From the NCBI GenBank assembly GCA_905182985.1, contig CAJJDN010000115.1, forward strand, positions 196,916 through 260,915: 64,000 nt of DNA, in the 5' to 3' direction. The notes beneath the pieces were generated by a model. The model made no database searches, was not told the DNA's origin, and was given only the letters and a program-made list of their open reading frames with translations. Positions 24,714 through 35,122 of the stretch are shown here, piece after piece. Position 1 is the first letter of the stretch. Each line of letters opens with the position of its first letter. The DNA comes from Paramecium sonneborni. Taxonomy: Eukaryota; Ciliophora; Oligohymenophorea; Peniculida; Parameciidae. The translations under genes and the position numbers were made by a program.

Positions 24714-26682
24714 TCACTCTTATAATTTCCCATTTCCTTTGGCTTTAAACTTACTCTTTAATTTTAATAGTTCATGTAATGGTAATCGTTTTGCTTATTC
24801 CACTTATTTCTTAACAGAATTTCCTTATTCTTATTCTTCTACCATAACTTTATGTATTATATTAATTATTTACTGCTCTATCTAACTCTTGATAATTGAG
24901 ATTATGTTTCTTTAATCCTATTCTCATTTACTTAAGATAGTTTCATTGATATTGATTATATTTTTGCCTTTTTCACCAAATTTAACAATTAATTGAATTT
25001 TTAGAATACTTTTTCTGATTCATAATTTTAATAATTCTCACCATAATGATCACATAATTTCTCATATAGTTTTTGTAAATTCAAATATTCATTTTCAATT
25101 ACTTTATAATAATCTAATACTTCCTATTAGAATTCCTGATAAGCTTCTATAATATTTTAGTCATTTATTGTAAACATCTTTTCCAAATGTTTTAATCCAA
25201 TCTTAATCTGATTTATTTCATTATTAAATATTTAAATTAATGAAAATTTAGACACTTCTACTATTAAATTCATTAATTAACTATTTAACAATTAATCTTC
25301 ATAATCTTCATAATTAAATACTGTGATATTTTACTGTTCTGCCACATTTATAATATAAATTATTAACGAAGTTTCTCTATCATTTCCCTTAATCAAATTA
25401 AATTTTTCTATCGATTCTAATTTAAATCCTTTTATTACTTATAAATAATTAATCATATCATATACTTCCTTTAGTAGTATTTATATTTAAATAATTTCCA
25501 ACTGCTAAACAACACAATAAGAATTTCTCCAAATATTTACATTGTAATAATTATTAACAAGCATTTTTAAGTAATAACATTTTCATATCAATCGATTTCT
25601 TTATATCAATAAAACTCATCTTAAAATTTATAGAACTTAATCTTTCTTCAAAAAATGGCATATCATATAATTCAACTAAGAATTTCTCAGGAATATTTAA
25701 TTTGATTTATTAAGTATTTCTTATAGATTTAACTTTTTCTAAATGATCAATCTCTTTGCCTTATGGTAAACATTTCATTAAGGCTTCAATTTTTTCAGAA
25801 TCCAAAAATTTTAAATCGAGATTACTAACAGCCTATATTACTAATTAACTTGTAAGACGATATTTAGCAATAACTAATTCTACACTTCTCTATTATCAAT
25901 ATAAAATACTTACTGATCTTTCTTAATTTAAAATTTATATATTTTAATTCAAATTTGGTTACTGTACTACTTATAATAGTACTTATTATTATTATGATTA
26001 AGTAACATTTCCTTATTAATAGAATAGTTCTTCTAATTATTCATAATCTAATTTTATAGTTAAATCATCTAATTCATTCCAAAAACTTTATTCTACTTTT
26101 TACATTAAAATAGCTTCCCAATGTAATTATTTCAATTATCTTTTAGGTTTTTTACGTTATTATTCTTATTCTATTTTAGTTTTTTAAGGTGGTAATGGTA
26201 AAGGTGGAGGAGGAGGTGGTCTAGCATCAATAATTGATAATCTTTTTATTTATTATATTCGAATTTCTTTTTCTTCTGAAGTTGGTCCATTTAATTATTT
26301 AGACATTTCAACAATAAGTTAATTATTAGCAGCTGTCAAATTTTTATTTACCAAACTCATTTTTTCAAGTTCTTAAGTTTTCTCTTATATTAACTTTTCG
26401 AATTTTATTACTTAATTTCGCTAATTAGATATTCTATATATAGTTACTAATGATTAATTCTCAATATTTAAATTATTTACCAATTTCTATTTCACTTTGT
26501 CTATTGATTATTTTCTATCCATCAATTGTTTTTAGACTTATAACATGTGTTACTATTAAATTATTACACTTTATGCCTTTTTCAGTTCTGCTTTAAGAGC
26601 AATAAGTTCTCATTCTAAATAATAAAACAATACTTGATTATAATCCTATCGCGGTATCACAAGAATTATTACGAGATGACAT
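24714..26682 (-). CDS. Formin (FH2-domain actin nucleator) with minimal FH1
   Basis: About 621 aa after four introns (24848-24873, 25438-25465, 25890-25913, 26609-26633). The N-terminal ~190 residues are coiled coil (for example LIALKAELKKAQ). A very short proline tract, ARPPPPPPLPLPPQK, stands in for FH1, the profilin-binding part. FH2 follows: LKQLHWEAILMQKVEQSFW matches the start of the domain, LEKFLLCCLAVGNYLNINT matches 'L..IL.LGNY.N', and GFKLESIEKF matches 'GF.L..L.KL'. A basic tail, HELLKLKSKFKAKG, ends the protein. No GTPase-binding or FH3 region is visible. The expected role is elongation of actin filaments. It is transcribed in the same direction as the PP2C gene, 103 bp upstream of it. 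Confidence 0.85.
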
Positions 26683-26716
26683 AAATATATAATCTAATAT
26701 TTTAATATATTTAAAT

Positions 26717-27133
26717 TCATAGAAAATTATCCTTAAAATAAATCAATTAATATAAAACAATTTAGATTCCAGATGTTATTAGATCTTCTCTTTTAAGTAG
26801 ATTTCTAATATTTTCAAAATTACTTTCTTATTTATATTCTGAAAAGTCTTTATTTTTTTAATTTAATATAAAAGTTTTTCATCTCTTAATTCTTCAAGTT
26901 TAACCTATTGATTAAATAAATTATACAATTGTGAATTGATTTATATCTTGATGTAATGGAAGATAGAATTAATTGATAATAATAATATACTTTCATATAT
27001 ATTCAGCTTAATAATTATAATTATAATCATATTCTTATTATGATTACTTGATAAGAATGAATTATTTTTATGAAAACTGAATATGATTAAATTCAAGTAT
27101 TTTATTAATATCTGGATTATATTATACTGCCAT
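26717..27133 (-). pseudogene. Broken or mis-sequenced small gene
   Basis: Coding-like text on the minus strand starts MAVQYNPDINKILEFNHIQF but meets an in-frame TGA at 26993-26995. It resumes in the same frame (LPLHQDINQF) and later needs a one-base change at a T7 run (26853-26859) to reach the well-behaved tail NFENIRNLLKREDLITSG. No combination of GT..AG introns that I tried connects all parts. It is either a decayed gene or a real small gene with two sequencing errors. Function unknown. Confidence 0.4.
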
Positions 27134-27218
27134 TTTATATATAAAGAAATGAAGTAAATTTATCAACTTGTGAATGTATACATTTTTTTAACTAGTTAAA
27201 AAGATAATAAAATTTTAT

Positions 27219-29083
27219 ATGAAAAATAGCACATCTTAAAAAGGAGTTACGAATGCATTTTAATAAATAGTGTTGTCGGCAAAATAAAAGGAAGATCAAG
27301 AACGTCGAAATATGAGTATTTTAGAAAAGGCAGCTACTCTTTGGTAAAGAGATAGTTCTCATACTAAAACTATATAATTATAAAGAACTATCTATATTTT
27401 GAAATAATACTCATAAAATAGAACAGATGAATAATTAGATGCAGTTAAAATGTATTTTGAAGAAAACTTTTCATATTATAGGTATGAACACAATTAAATT
27501 AGTTTAGTAAATTCAAAGAGAAATTAGATTAAGAAAGTTGTAAATCACTTTTTAGAGAAATGACATTAGAATGGTATGATAGTACAAAAATCATATTCAG
27601 ACATGGTGATCCTGGAAGAAGAATGTATTTCGTATTACAAGGTGAATTAGTTATATTGATTCCTAAAACTAAAAATACTTCAGAAAATTAACCTTTAAAG
27701 AAATAAAAATTTAAGTATTATCTCATTTTCTAATTAAGTTCTTTTGAAGAATGGGTAAAATATGTTTTTGCTGATTACACATAAGTTGCAACCAAAATGG
27801 AAGGAGATTAATTTGGTGAAATAGCTATAGAATAAAAAGTCACAAGAACAGCTACAGTTGCTGCTAAAACTGAAGTTATTTTAGCTGTTATTACATATGA
27901 TCTCTATTAAAGAATACTTGGAGCATTTTAACATGAACTAACCAATTAAAAAATTGCATTCATTACTAAAATACCTATATTTAGTGTTTGGCAAAGATAA
28001 AATTAATTAGTTCTCTTATAAAGTCTTGAAGTCTAAAATAAAAAAGTTGGATAATTTATTTTTAAAAAAGGAAATATTGATGAATTTATTTATTTAGTTA
28101 TTAATGGAGAAATTGAAGTTATACAATGGTCTAATCATAAGAAAGACTAATTATCTAATCATCATAATTTTGTCTCTAAACCTAGTATTATGGCCATTAT
28201 CAATTCTGGATAGTTTTTTGGGGATTTTGAACATTTCAAATAATTCAATCATAGAATTACTACTGCTAAAGCTAAAACTGATTCTACCTATTATAGAATC
28301 AAATATCGATAATTATTAGATTATTTTTAACTTTATTCTTCTATAGATGATTTTCTTAAATATCAAAATCTTAAATTCTAAATCCAAAGTCATCTTGGAT
28401 AAAGGACTAATGAAAATACTAATATTGCTCATCAAACTGAAGAATAAACCTATCAATTTGATTTAGATTAAATCAAATCATCTTATTATAAAAAAATTAA
28501 AGTTGAATAATAAATTGACAAATTGAGAAAAAAAATGGAAAAAACTGTCGAATAAGCTTAAAAGGCAATTTATTACTATGAAATTGAAAATCTAAAATAA
28601 AGTATTGAAAATATTGAAACAATACAAGCTGATAAATATTCTTTTTTAGTCCCTTTCAGAAGTGATCCATATGTTAATGAAATGAATCTAATCAGATCTG
28701 AAACAAGAAATTAAAGAAATAGACTTTTATTCTAATCAGAAAACGAACTTAAAAGTAAGGATTTGTAATTTAGTCTAAGATCCAGTATTAAAACTTAAGG
28801 ACAAACAAGATCATAAAGTTAATCTAATTTTAATTCACTAACATATGCGAAGATCATGTAGAATAAACTAAAGAAGCTCTCAATTAATGTTTAACCTACA
28901 ATTGAAATCACTAAACCTTTGTTCACTTTAACTAAGACTACTAAACCTGACCATCATTAAACAAATGTAGAAAGCATACATAATGTAAGAGTAGATTTTA
29001 CCCCTATATCTAATTCATAATTGTTAACAAGAAAAAAACATTAAGGAAGTGTATATAAGTTCTAAATTAAATCATCATACTGA
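27219..29083 (+). CDS. Cyclic-nucleotide-binding domain protein (two cNMP domains)
   Basis: About 612 aa with one intron (27482-27507). Domain one begins near TLEWYDSTKIIFRHGDPGRR and MYFVLQGELVI and carries a full phosphate-binding cassette, GDQFGEIAIEQKVTRTATV, including the Arg that contacts the cyclic phosphate, so it should bind cAMP or cGMP. Domain two begins near KKVGQFIFKKGNIDEF, but its cassette (SGQFFGDFEHFKQ, then HRITTAKAK) is degenerate. A coiled-coil stretch and a basic, Ser/Thr-rich tail follow. There is no kinase domain, so it is neither PKG nor a normal PKA regulatory subunit with a docking domain. Related stand-alone cNMP proteins are abundant in ciliates. Confidence 0.85.
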
Positions 29084-29123
29084 TTATATATTAAAATAAT
29101 TATAATTTAAATTAAAATAACAA

Positions 29124-29468
29124 ATGGATTAATATGCAAACGTAGTTAGTTTTAATGGTCCATTAAAAAATGAAGTCTAGAAATTTGTTTAGTCTACTTT
29201 GTAAAAAGAATTAGATAAATTAACTTATGATCATAATGATGCTTAAGTAAAGAGTAATAAAATTTGTGATTCAATTTTGAAACAATTAACAACTCATAAC
29301 AAAAATTTCAAATTCATTGTTAACTGCCTCTTAATGTAAAAGGCTGAGTGTGGCTTAAACATTTCTGGATCTTGCTATTGGGATAATGATACTGATGGAT
29401 CACTCACCATCAAGCATGAAACTGAAGCAATTATAGGAATAGTTAATGTATTTGCTTGTGCCCTATGA
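29124..29468 (+). CDS. Tctex1-type dynein light chain
   Basis: A single exon of 114 aa. The C-terminal half matches the Tctex1/DYNLT family: FKFIVNCLLMQKAECGLNIS followed by SCYWDNDTDGSLTIKHET and IIGIVNVFACAL, the same order as 'FKYIV.C.I.QK.GAGL....SCYWD...DG...V.W....M..IV.VFG'. Such light chains bind the dynein intermediate chain and cargo; in ciliates they serve cytoplasmic, axonemal or intraflagellar dyneins. Length is typical. The gene lies 40 bp after the cNMP gene and 38 bp before the GRASP gene, all on one strand. Confidence 0.92.
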
Positions 29469-29506
29469 CACATATATAATAATATATATATATATAAATA
29501 TTATAA

Positions 29507-31144
29507 ATGGGCAATAATTCTTCACAAATTGGAAATGGTTATGGATACAGAATCATATCTATCGAACCTAATTCATTTGGATCTAATCTCAGTATACATT
29601 TATTTTAATTTTAGATTTGGAAATCTTTTTAGATTACATCATCCAGATTAAATCCGATTCTTAGGTGAATGCACTTAAATTACTTGAAAGTGATGAACCT
29701 ATAGAGTTGTCTATTTTCAATATATTTTCATTGGAGATAAGAAAAATCTATATATCTGAGCCACGATCTACAATTAAATTGGGTCTTTACATCAGATATG
29801 AATCAATCAATCCTTTGATATTACATATTACAAAAGTATTAAAGGGTAGTCCAGCTGAATTAAGTGGACTTAAAAGCAATTAAGATTATCTTTTAGGAGT
29901 TAAATCTCATAGATATTAAACAATTGATGAATTCTCAGATATTGTAACAGGACAAGCTTATTCAAAATAATCAATAGAAGTAAATTAAATTAATTTATGA
30001 ATAGTTATGTTTATTTTCACCATTAACTAAAGAATCACCAAAAATAGTTATTTTAGAACCTAAATTTAATTGGGGTGGACCTGGTGCTTTAGGATGTGAA
30101 TTTGCATCTGGGGCATTGCATTCATTTAATTTTTCTTAATTAAATAAAAAATAAGAAGTTGATGAAGGAAAAGAAGAACAAAACAATAAAGAAACTTAAT
30201 TACAAAAAAATTTAGAATTAAAATAATAATAATCATAATAATAATAATCATAATAATAATAATAATAACAATAATAATAATAATAATAACAACAATAATA
30301 ATAATAATAAATCATTGAAAATCAAGAATAAAATGAAATCTTATTAAATTAATAAGAAGATTAATAAGCAGAATTAAATAAATCCTTATCTTTAGAAAAA
30401 ATTAATGATGGTTAAGAATAATCCATAGATAAAGCTTTAAGTTTAAGCAGTTCATAAAGTAATTTTGATTAATTAATAATATTTTAGTAAGTGAATCTAA
30501 ATAAATTGCTAAAAATTAAATGTAATAAGAGAATTTAATAATTTCTGGCTTAGATTAATAATAATAAAATTAGATTGAAATGAAAAATTCATAAAAAATT
30601 GATGAAAGTAGTATTTTAGTTGATTTGGATAATCAATAAAAATAACAATAAAATCATGAATAAATTTAATCTGATATTTTATTACCTGAAACACCAACAA
30701 ATTTTGGAATTTCTTAGTAAGACTCTTAAATAGAGAATGGATTAGAAGAGGTATAAAATTATATATGGTTTAGTAAGGGGAAGTAACTAAATTTAAAGGA
30801 GTATTAAGATTTTAAAAAGAAGGATAAGAACCTTATTTAGAAAAAGAAGAAGTTAAATAAATAGATCATTTAAATAGTTCTTTTTAATTAAAAAATGCAT
30901 CTTCAGATTATTCACATTTAGAGTAGAATAAAAATGAAATACAAGGTATATGAAATTTGTATTAGAAGTTTAAACATAATCAGCTGTTTCCTAATAAGAC
31001 AATGAATCTAAAAATTTAGTTGTTAAATACGTGAACTAACTAGTGTTTAAATCTCCAAAAAGAGAATAAATGTATTTAGTGGATAAAAAACTATTATTTG
31101 ATATTTAATTTGAAGTACCAAAATATTATGTTAATATTTATTGA
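29507..31144 (+). CDS. GRASP-type Golgi reassembly stacking protein with poly-Gln tail
   Basis: About 505 aa after five introns (29592-29614, 29980-30004, 30459-30487, 30751-30773, 30946-30965). It starts MGNNSSQIGNGYGYRIISIE, giving Gly2 for myristoylation as in GRASP55/65. Two PDZ-like halves follow: LHITKVLKGSPAELSGLKSN is the first groove, and KFNWGGPGALGCEFASGALH matches the hallmark GWGGPGSLGC motif of the second. The C-terminal half is low complexity with a Gln run of nearly 30 residues (30224-30310) and acidic Ser-rich stretches, the place where other GRASPs are phosphoregulated. The role is Golgi membrane tethering or unconventional secretion. Confidence 0.88.
30224..30310 (+). repeat. 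TAA/CAA triplet repeat encoding poly-Gln
   Basis: Twenty-nine codons of mostly TAA with a few CAA and two TCA, read as Gln with two Ser inside the GRASP gene. Under the standard code this would be a wall of stops, so it is direct evidence for stop-codon reassignment. Confidence 0.9.
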
Positions 31145-31575
31145 CATGAAAGTATATTTCTATATGTAAATTACAATTATTTATTTTATATCTATTTGTT
31201 AATTACAATACTAGTTGATAAAATAATTATAGAAGCAAAGTAAACTCTTTTAAAGAGTATAATACTTCATGATTAAATCTTTTTAATGTGTTATTTCTAA
31301 AAGTAACGGTTATTTCTTTTAAAATTAATTTGAGTGTATAATTTAAATAAATTTTATTAACTAATTTTAGTTTTTAGGATAATTTTTATAGCAAAAATAA
31401 GTAGTTTTGTAATTAAAAATTGTTATTCTTAAATAATCTTAAATTTATCTTATACTAAGGACAAAAAAAACAATAAATTAAAATATAAAAGATTTTTTAT
31501 ATATTGATATTAGCCTTTTATTTATTAATGAAGCATAATAAAATATTATTTAATAGCTTAATTTTAGAATAAATA

Positions 31576-31653
31576 CATCTCCCATCAACAAATAATTTTA
31601 ATAAATTTCCCATCAAAAAAAGTTGTAATGCATCTCCCATCAACAAATAATTT
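31576..31653 (+). repeat. Direct repeat of 23 bp with a degenerate middle copy
   Basis: The unit CATCTCCCATCAACAAATAA plus TTT occurs at 31576-31598 and 31631-31653. A partial copy (ATTTCCCATCAAAAAAA) lies between them near 31604-31620. It falls in an otherwise pure A/T gap, so its C content stands out. Confidence 0.75.
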
Positions 31654-31683
31654 CAATAGATAAGATATAAAGAGAGTTTATGA

Positions 31684-31938
31684 AAAATTAGAAAACAAAT
31701 TTAAACCATTTTTACTACTTAACAATTACAATAATTTAATAAATTTAATTAATATAATAATCAAGATAAAGATATAATCGTAATTTAGGGTGTAGATTAT
31801 TATGATAATCTAGATATCATGTAAAAAGAAATTGATGAATGATATAATCTTTAAGTTAAAAAATGTATTGTTTAAGCAAGCAATCTCAGTGAACAAAAAA
31901 TAAATTAATAAAGTAATTATGATACTATTTTTAAATGA
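31684..31938 (+). pseudogene. Coding-like frame interrupted by TGA (gene relic)
   Basis: One frame reads with normal gene-like composition, for example IIVIQGVDYYDNLDIMQKEI and KKCIVQASNLSEQKINQQ, but has TGA at 31840-31842 and 31936-31938, each where Trp would fit (TGG to TGA). No GT..AG intron removes them. A decayed gene is the simplest reading. Confidence 0.35.
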
Positions 31939-32025
31939 TATAATTAATTTAATTATAATATTATTCGTTATAATTTGTTAGTTGTTTTTTTAATTTTATA
32001 CTAATATAGGAAATAATATTTATTT

Positions 32026-32975
32026 ATGTAAATAACACCTAAAGCATTAACTGCTTTACAGAAACTATTATCTATTAATACACCAATTTATCCACAAGAA
32101 ATACGAAATCATGAGCACTCAGATTCATAAAGCAATTAAAAATCTCAGTAATGTTTGAGTAGTGGTTAACCAGATGCTATAAAAAATAAGCTAAAATAAA
32201 AAATTGCTAGTCCAAAGGATGGAATAGAATCTCTTTTAAGACATAGTATAAATAAAGCTTCATTAAATGGCAAAGGTTAAGGGAATGTAAAAAATGAGTT
32301 AAATCATGTTTTCAAACTAAATCAAAATGTAAAAGAAAATACCATAAAAAGAAATGGAAATACATTAAATTAACTTCTATAACCTTAAACAAATCTACCT
32401 TAAAAAGAGTAAAGCGCAAAAATTGATTATAAAAAAAAAAGACCTCCTTAATTAGGTGATTTTGTTTAAGATGATGATCATGCGTAATTAAAAAATATTA
32501 TGACATCCAAAAGTCTTTAAAGAAGTCCAAATAATATCAATAAAATTGCATCAGGTATATCTATTTATTTATACTTAAGGCTTTTTTACTAGTACTCATA
32601 ACAAATAAAATCATATGAATGTATTTGGTTCATTAAATGAAGTCCTTAGATAATACATTTAATAAAAAAGTCATAAAAAATGTATGAGATTTATTTATAT
32701 TAGAGAATGGTACTGCTAGAAATCTAGAAGAAAAATAAAATTGTGAAAATAAATTGAATTCAGCAGAAAAGAAAAGAATAGCATCATCAAAATAAATTAA
32801 TTTTAATAATCTTCTTTAAGAATTATATTTAAAAACATCTAAAATTTTAAATTCTTATTAAACAAAAGAAGCATTATGGAAATAAGAAAAGAATAGTTTA
32901 AAGGAGGAAGTTAAATTTTTAAAATAGTTATTATAATAATAACAAGAAGAATCTAATTAAAAATATAAGAAATGA
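32026..32975 (+). CDS. Hypothetical basic protein with C-terminal coiled coil
   Basis: About 300 aa with two introns (32555-32579 and 32682-32703). The N-terminal two thirds are polar and basic with repeated Asn, Lys and Gln (PKDGIESLLRHSINKA, KIDYKKKRPPQLGDFVQDD), probably disordered. The last ~90 residues form a coiled coil (NNLLQELYLKTSKIL, then KEEVKFLKQLLQQQQEE). No known domain. Start MQITPKALTALQKLL is the first ATG after a TGA-containing gap. Confidence 0.65.
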
Positions 32976-33219
32976 ATCAAATTTGTTTATAATTATAATA
33001 CTCAAACTACTTATTAGTTTAAGTATTTATTCAATTTTTTAATATAATACTTTATTCATTGAATTTATTATTCATTGGAATAAAATTTATAAATCTTATA
33101 ATTCATCACTCAATAAATTTAATAATATCATTTATTATTATATTTTGAATTTCAAAACAGATTTTACAAAAAAATTAAAGAATTATTTTTATATATTTGT
33201 GAATTTAAAAGAAAGGTTT

Positions 33220-33940
33220 ATGTAAGATATTGAAATAGACATCCTCATTACAGTTCCAGAATTTAAGAAAAATGAGGATTAAGTCTAATATAGAGTTCAG
33301 TAAAACATAATTTAAATTTTATTAGCTTTCAAAACTAGAAAATACTTTAAGGATTCTAAATTCATTTAAGATATTCAGAACTTAAAAAGTTTCATGAAAG
33401 TCTAGAAACATTAAAAGTTAACTTACCAATCTTCCCAGGATCTTATTGGTGGAAATCTGTTAATACTAATTTATAACTTATTGAATAAAGAAGACAATTA
33501 CTTGATTCTTATTTCTAAGGTTTGACTGAAATCAAATAAGTTAGAGAATCTTTGATTTATAAGAATTTTGTTTTAGCAGCTAAAAAAGAAAGTGATAAAA
33601 AAGTTTAAAAAGTAACAATTTATTTATATTTTTAAGGAGAACAAAGAGAGAGCTAAAAAATGTGATAATTAGATTAAAACTTCTAAAAACAAAAAATTAG
33701 TATTATAATTTATTACTCCAATACCAAATCCAGTTAATTTGCCACCTACTCCTGATGATAGAAAAGAAAGATCTCATTCTGTGGAGCATAAACCAGCAAA
33801 TAATAAATAGAAAAATGAAAGTAAAAGAACAAACAAATAATAATCACCAGTATAATCATTATTTTACACTTTTTTAGGTACTTAATTTTGGTGGATCCAA
33901 AATCTTTAGAGGAATTTTATCTAATGCTGCTAAATAATGA
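33220..33940 (+). CDS. PX-domain (phosphoinositide-binding) protein
   Basis: About 213 aa after three introns (33300-33325, 33612-33636, 33850-33877). The PX fold reads from ILITVPEFKKNEDQVQYRV through HLRYSELKKFHESLETL, with the Arg of the R-Y-S-x-L motif that contacts PI3P, to LPIFPGSYWWK (the proline loop) and QRRQLLDSYFQGL. After it comes a basic, disordered linker (NPVNLPPTPDDRKERSH) and a short end, FGGSKIFRGILSNAAKQ. The likely role is recruitment to endosomal membranes, as in sorting nexins, without a BAR domain. The first intron is essential: it joins the beta-sheet to the RYS motif. Confidence 0.88.
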
Positions 33941-34492
33941 GTAATTAATTATAAGAATAATATTTTAAATATTAAATATCCAAAATACATTCATAAATTG
34001 AAGTTCTATTTCAGCATTTATTTATACCAAAAGTACTTTAAAATTAAACAATTCTTCAAATCAATCATTTTAAAATAGGTTTATGTAATTATCATAAATT
34101 TTATTCAAATTATTATTAATAATATTAAACTTTGGAGGAAATTATAAAAATATCTGAAATCAATGTGTTAATTGTATTTACAAATAAAAAAGTGATTAGT
34201 TTATAAATAATATATAACAAGCCTATAATCTATAAAATGAAAAAGTTAAAAAAATAAAGGGTGGAGTAGCTAGAGTTATAAAAAATCACAAAATATTAGA
34301 AATAATATGATTTTGTATTCTAACCTAATGAAAATTTAGTATGAGTTCACATCTTTTAAAAATTCGAATCAAAGATTTAATGTTGAACCATTAAATTTAG
34401 ATTTTCAACAATACTAAAGATTGTCTCAATATAACAATAGAACCATAAGAATCTTCTTGTTCTGTTAGTTTAATGCTTCAAAAAATGAATGA
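33937..34492 (+). CDS. Hypothetical protein, tentative model
   Basis: A frame starting MSNQLQEQYFKYQ at 33937, where its ATG overlaps the PX gene's stop (TAATGA). It stays open for 126 codons. A clean 25-nt intron (34315-34339) then joins it to the coding-like segment YEFTSFKNSNQRFNVEP, ending at 34490-34492. Composition is acceptable, but no domain is seen and an overlap with the upstream gene is unusual here. A different 3' end is possible through a 32-nt intron (34464-34495) leading into the frame described in the next entry. Confidence 0.35.
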
Positions 34493-35122
34493 TAGAACCT
34501 GCGAAAGGTAATTCCACTTTTGTTCAAGATGGTTATAAATTATAGGTGTCATAATTATCATTATTTCAACAAAAATTACTACATGATTTTACTTTTTCAA
34601 AAATTTAAAGTTATTATCTACTCTACTTACTTTATTTATAAAGAATAAAATAAAAATAATAACTTTTTATCACTTCATTAATAAAAGAAATCTGTCAATT
34701 TATTTCCAGAATAGTTTTTCTTAAAGTAGATAATAATTCATAAGAGTTTCTCTTGAGGAAATTGACAGATTTTTCATAGCAATGTATAAAAAATAAAATT
34801 AATGGATAATTAACAATATATTCTAAAAAATTCATCTTTTATGTTATTCAAATTCAAAATGCTCTGTTAATCCAATAGATTTTATTTTCAGGAAAATTCT
34901 GTTTAGATCTTCAAATTTATCGATTATTTTATGATGAAAATAGTCTCTAAATAAACATTAATAAATGTTATAAGATTCTAATCAGCCTCAATTACAATAA
35001 AAAATCTCACTCGATACCTAAATCCAAGTTTTGTTTTAATGTGTTGTTGAAAGAAAGCACTTTTTCCTAAATAGCAAATATCATTTAGTATTAACAAATC
35101 AAAGTTTAATACTTTGTGAAGT
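34493..35122. other. Gap with open frame and a long inverted repeat
   Basis: One plus-strand frame is free of TGA from about 34496 to 35139 (segments such as KGNSTFVQDGYKLQVSQLSL), which could be a 3' extension of the previous model, but it overlaps the kinase start and has weak composition. It contains the inverted repeat at 34688-34772. I do not call a gene. Confidence 0.4.
34688..34772. repeat. Inverted repeat / possible RNA hairpin
   Basis: AAATCTGTCAATTT (34688-34701) and its exact reverse complement AAATTGACAGATTT (34759-34772) flank a 57-nt loop. With a small bulge, TTTCC near the first arm can pair with GGAAA before the second. A 14-bp perfect stem is unusual against this A/T background. 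Confidence 0.7.

Larger units (their letters stand above)
31145..32025. other. Long intergenic region with repeats and a gene relic
   Basis: About 880 bp between the GRASP gene and the next plus-strand gene, long for this genome. It holds a 23-bp direct repeat (31576-31653) and a coding-like frame with two in-frame TGAs (31684-31938). No RNA gene was recognised. Confidence 0.5.

Noticed and set aside
30224..30310. Apparent cluster of stop codons or non-coding microsatellite
   Set aside because: In this code TAA is Gln, the frame is in phase with the GRASP gene on both sides, and no intron borders fit.
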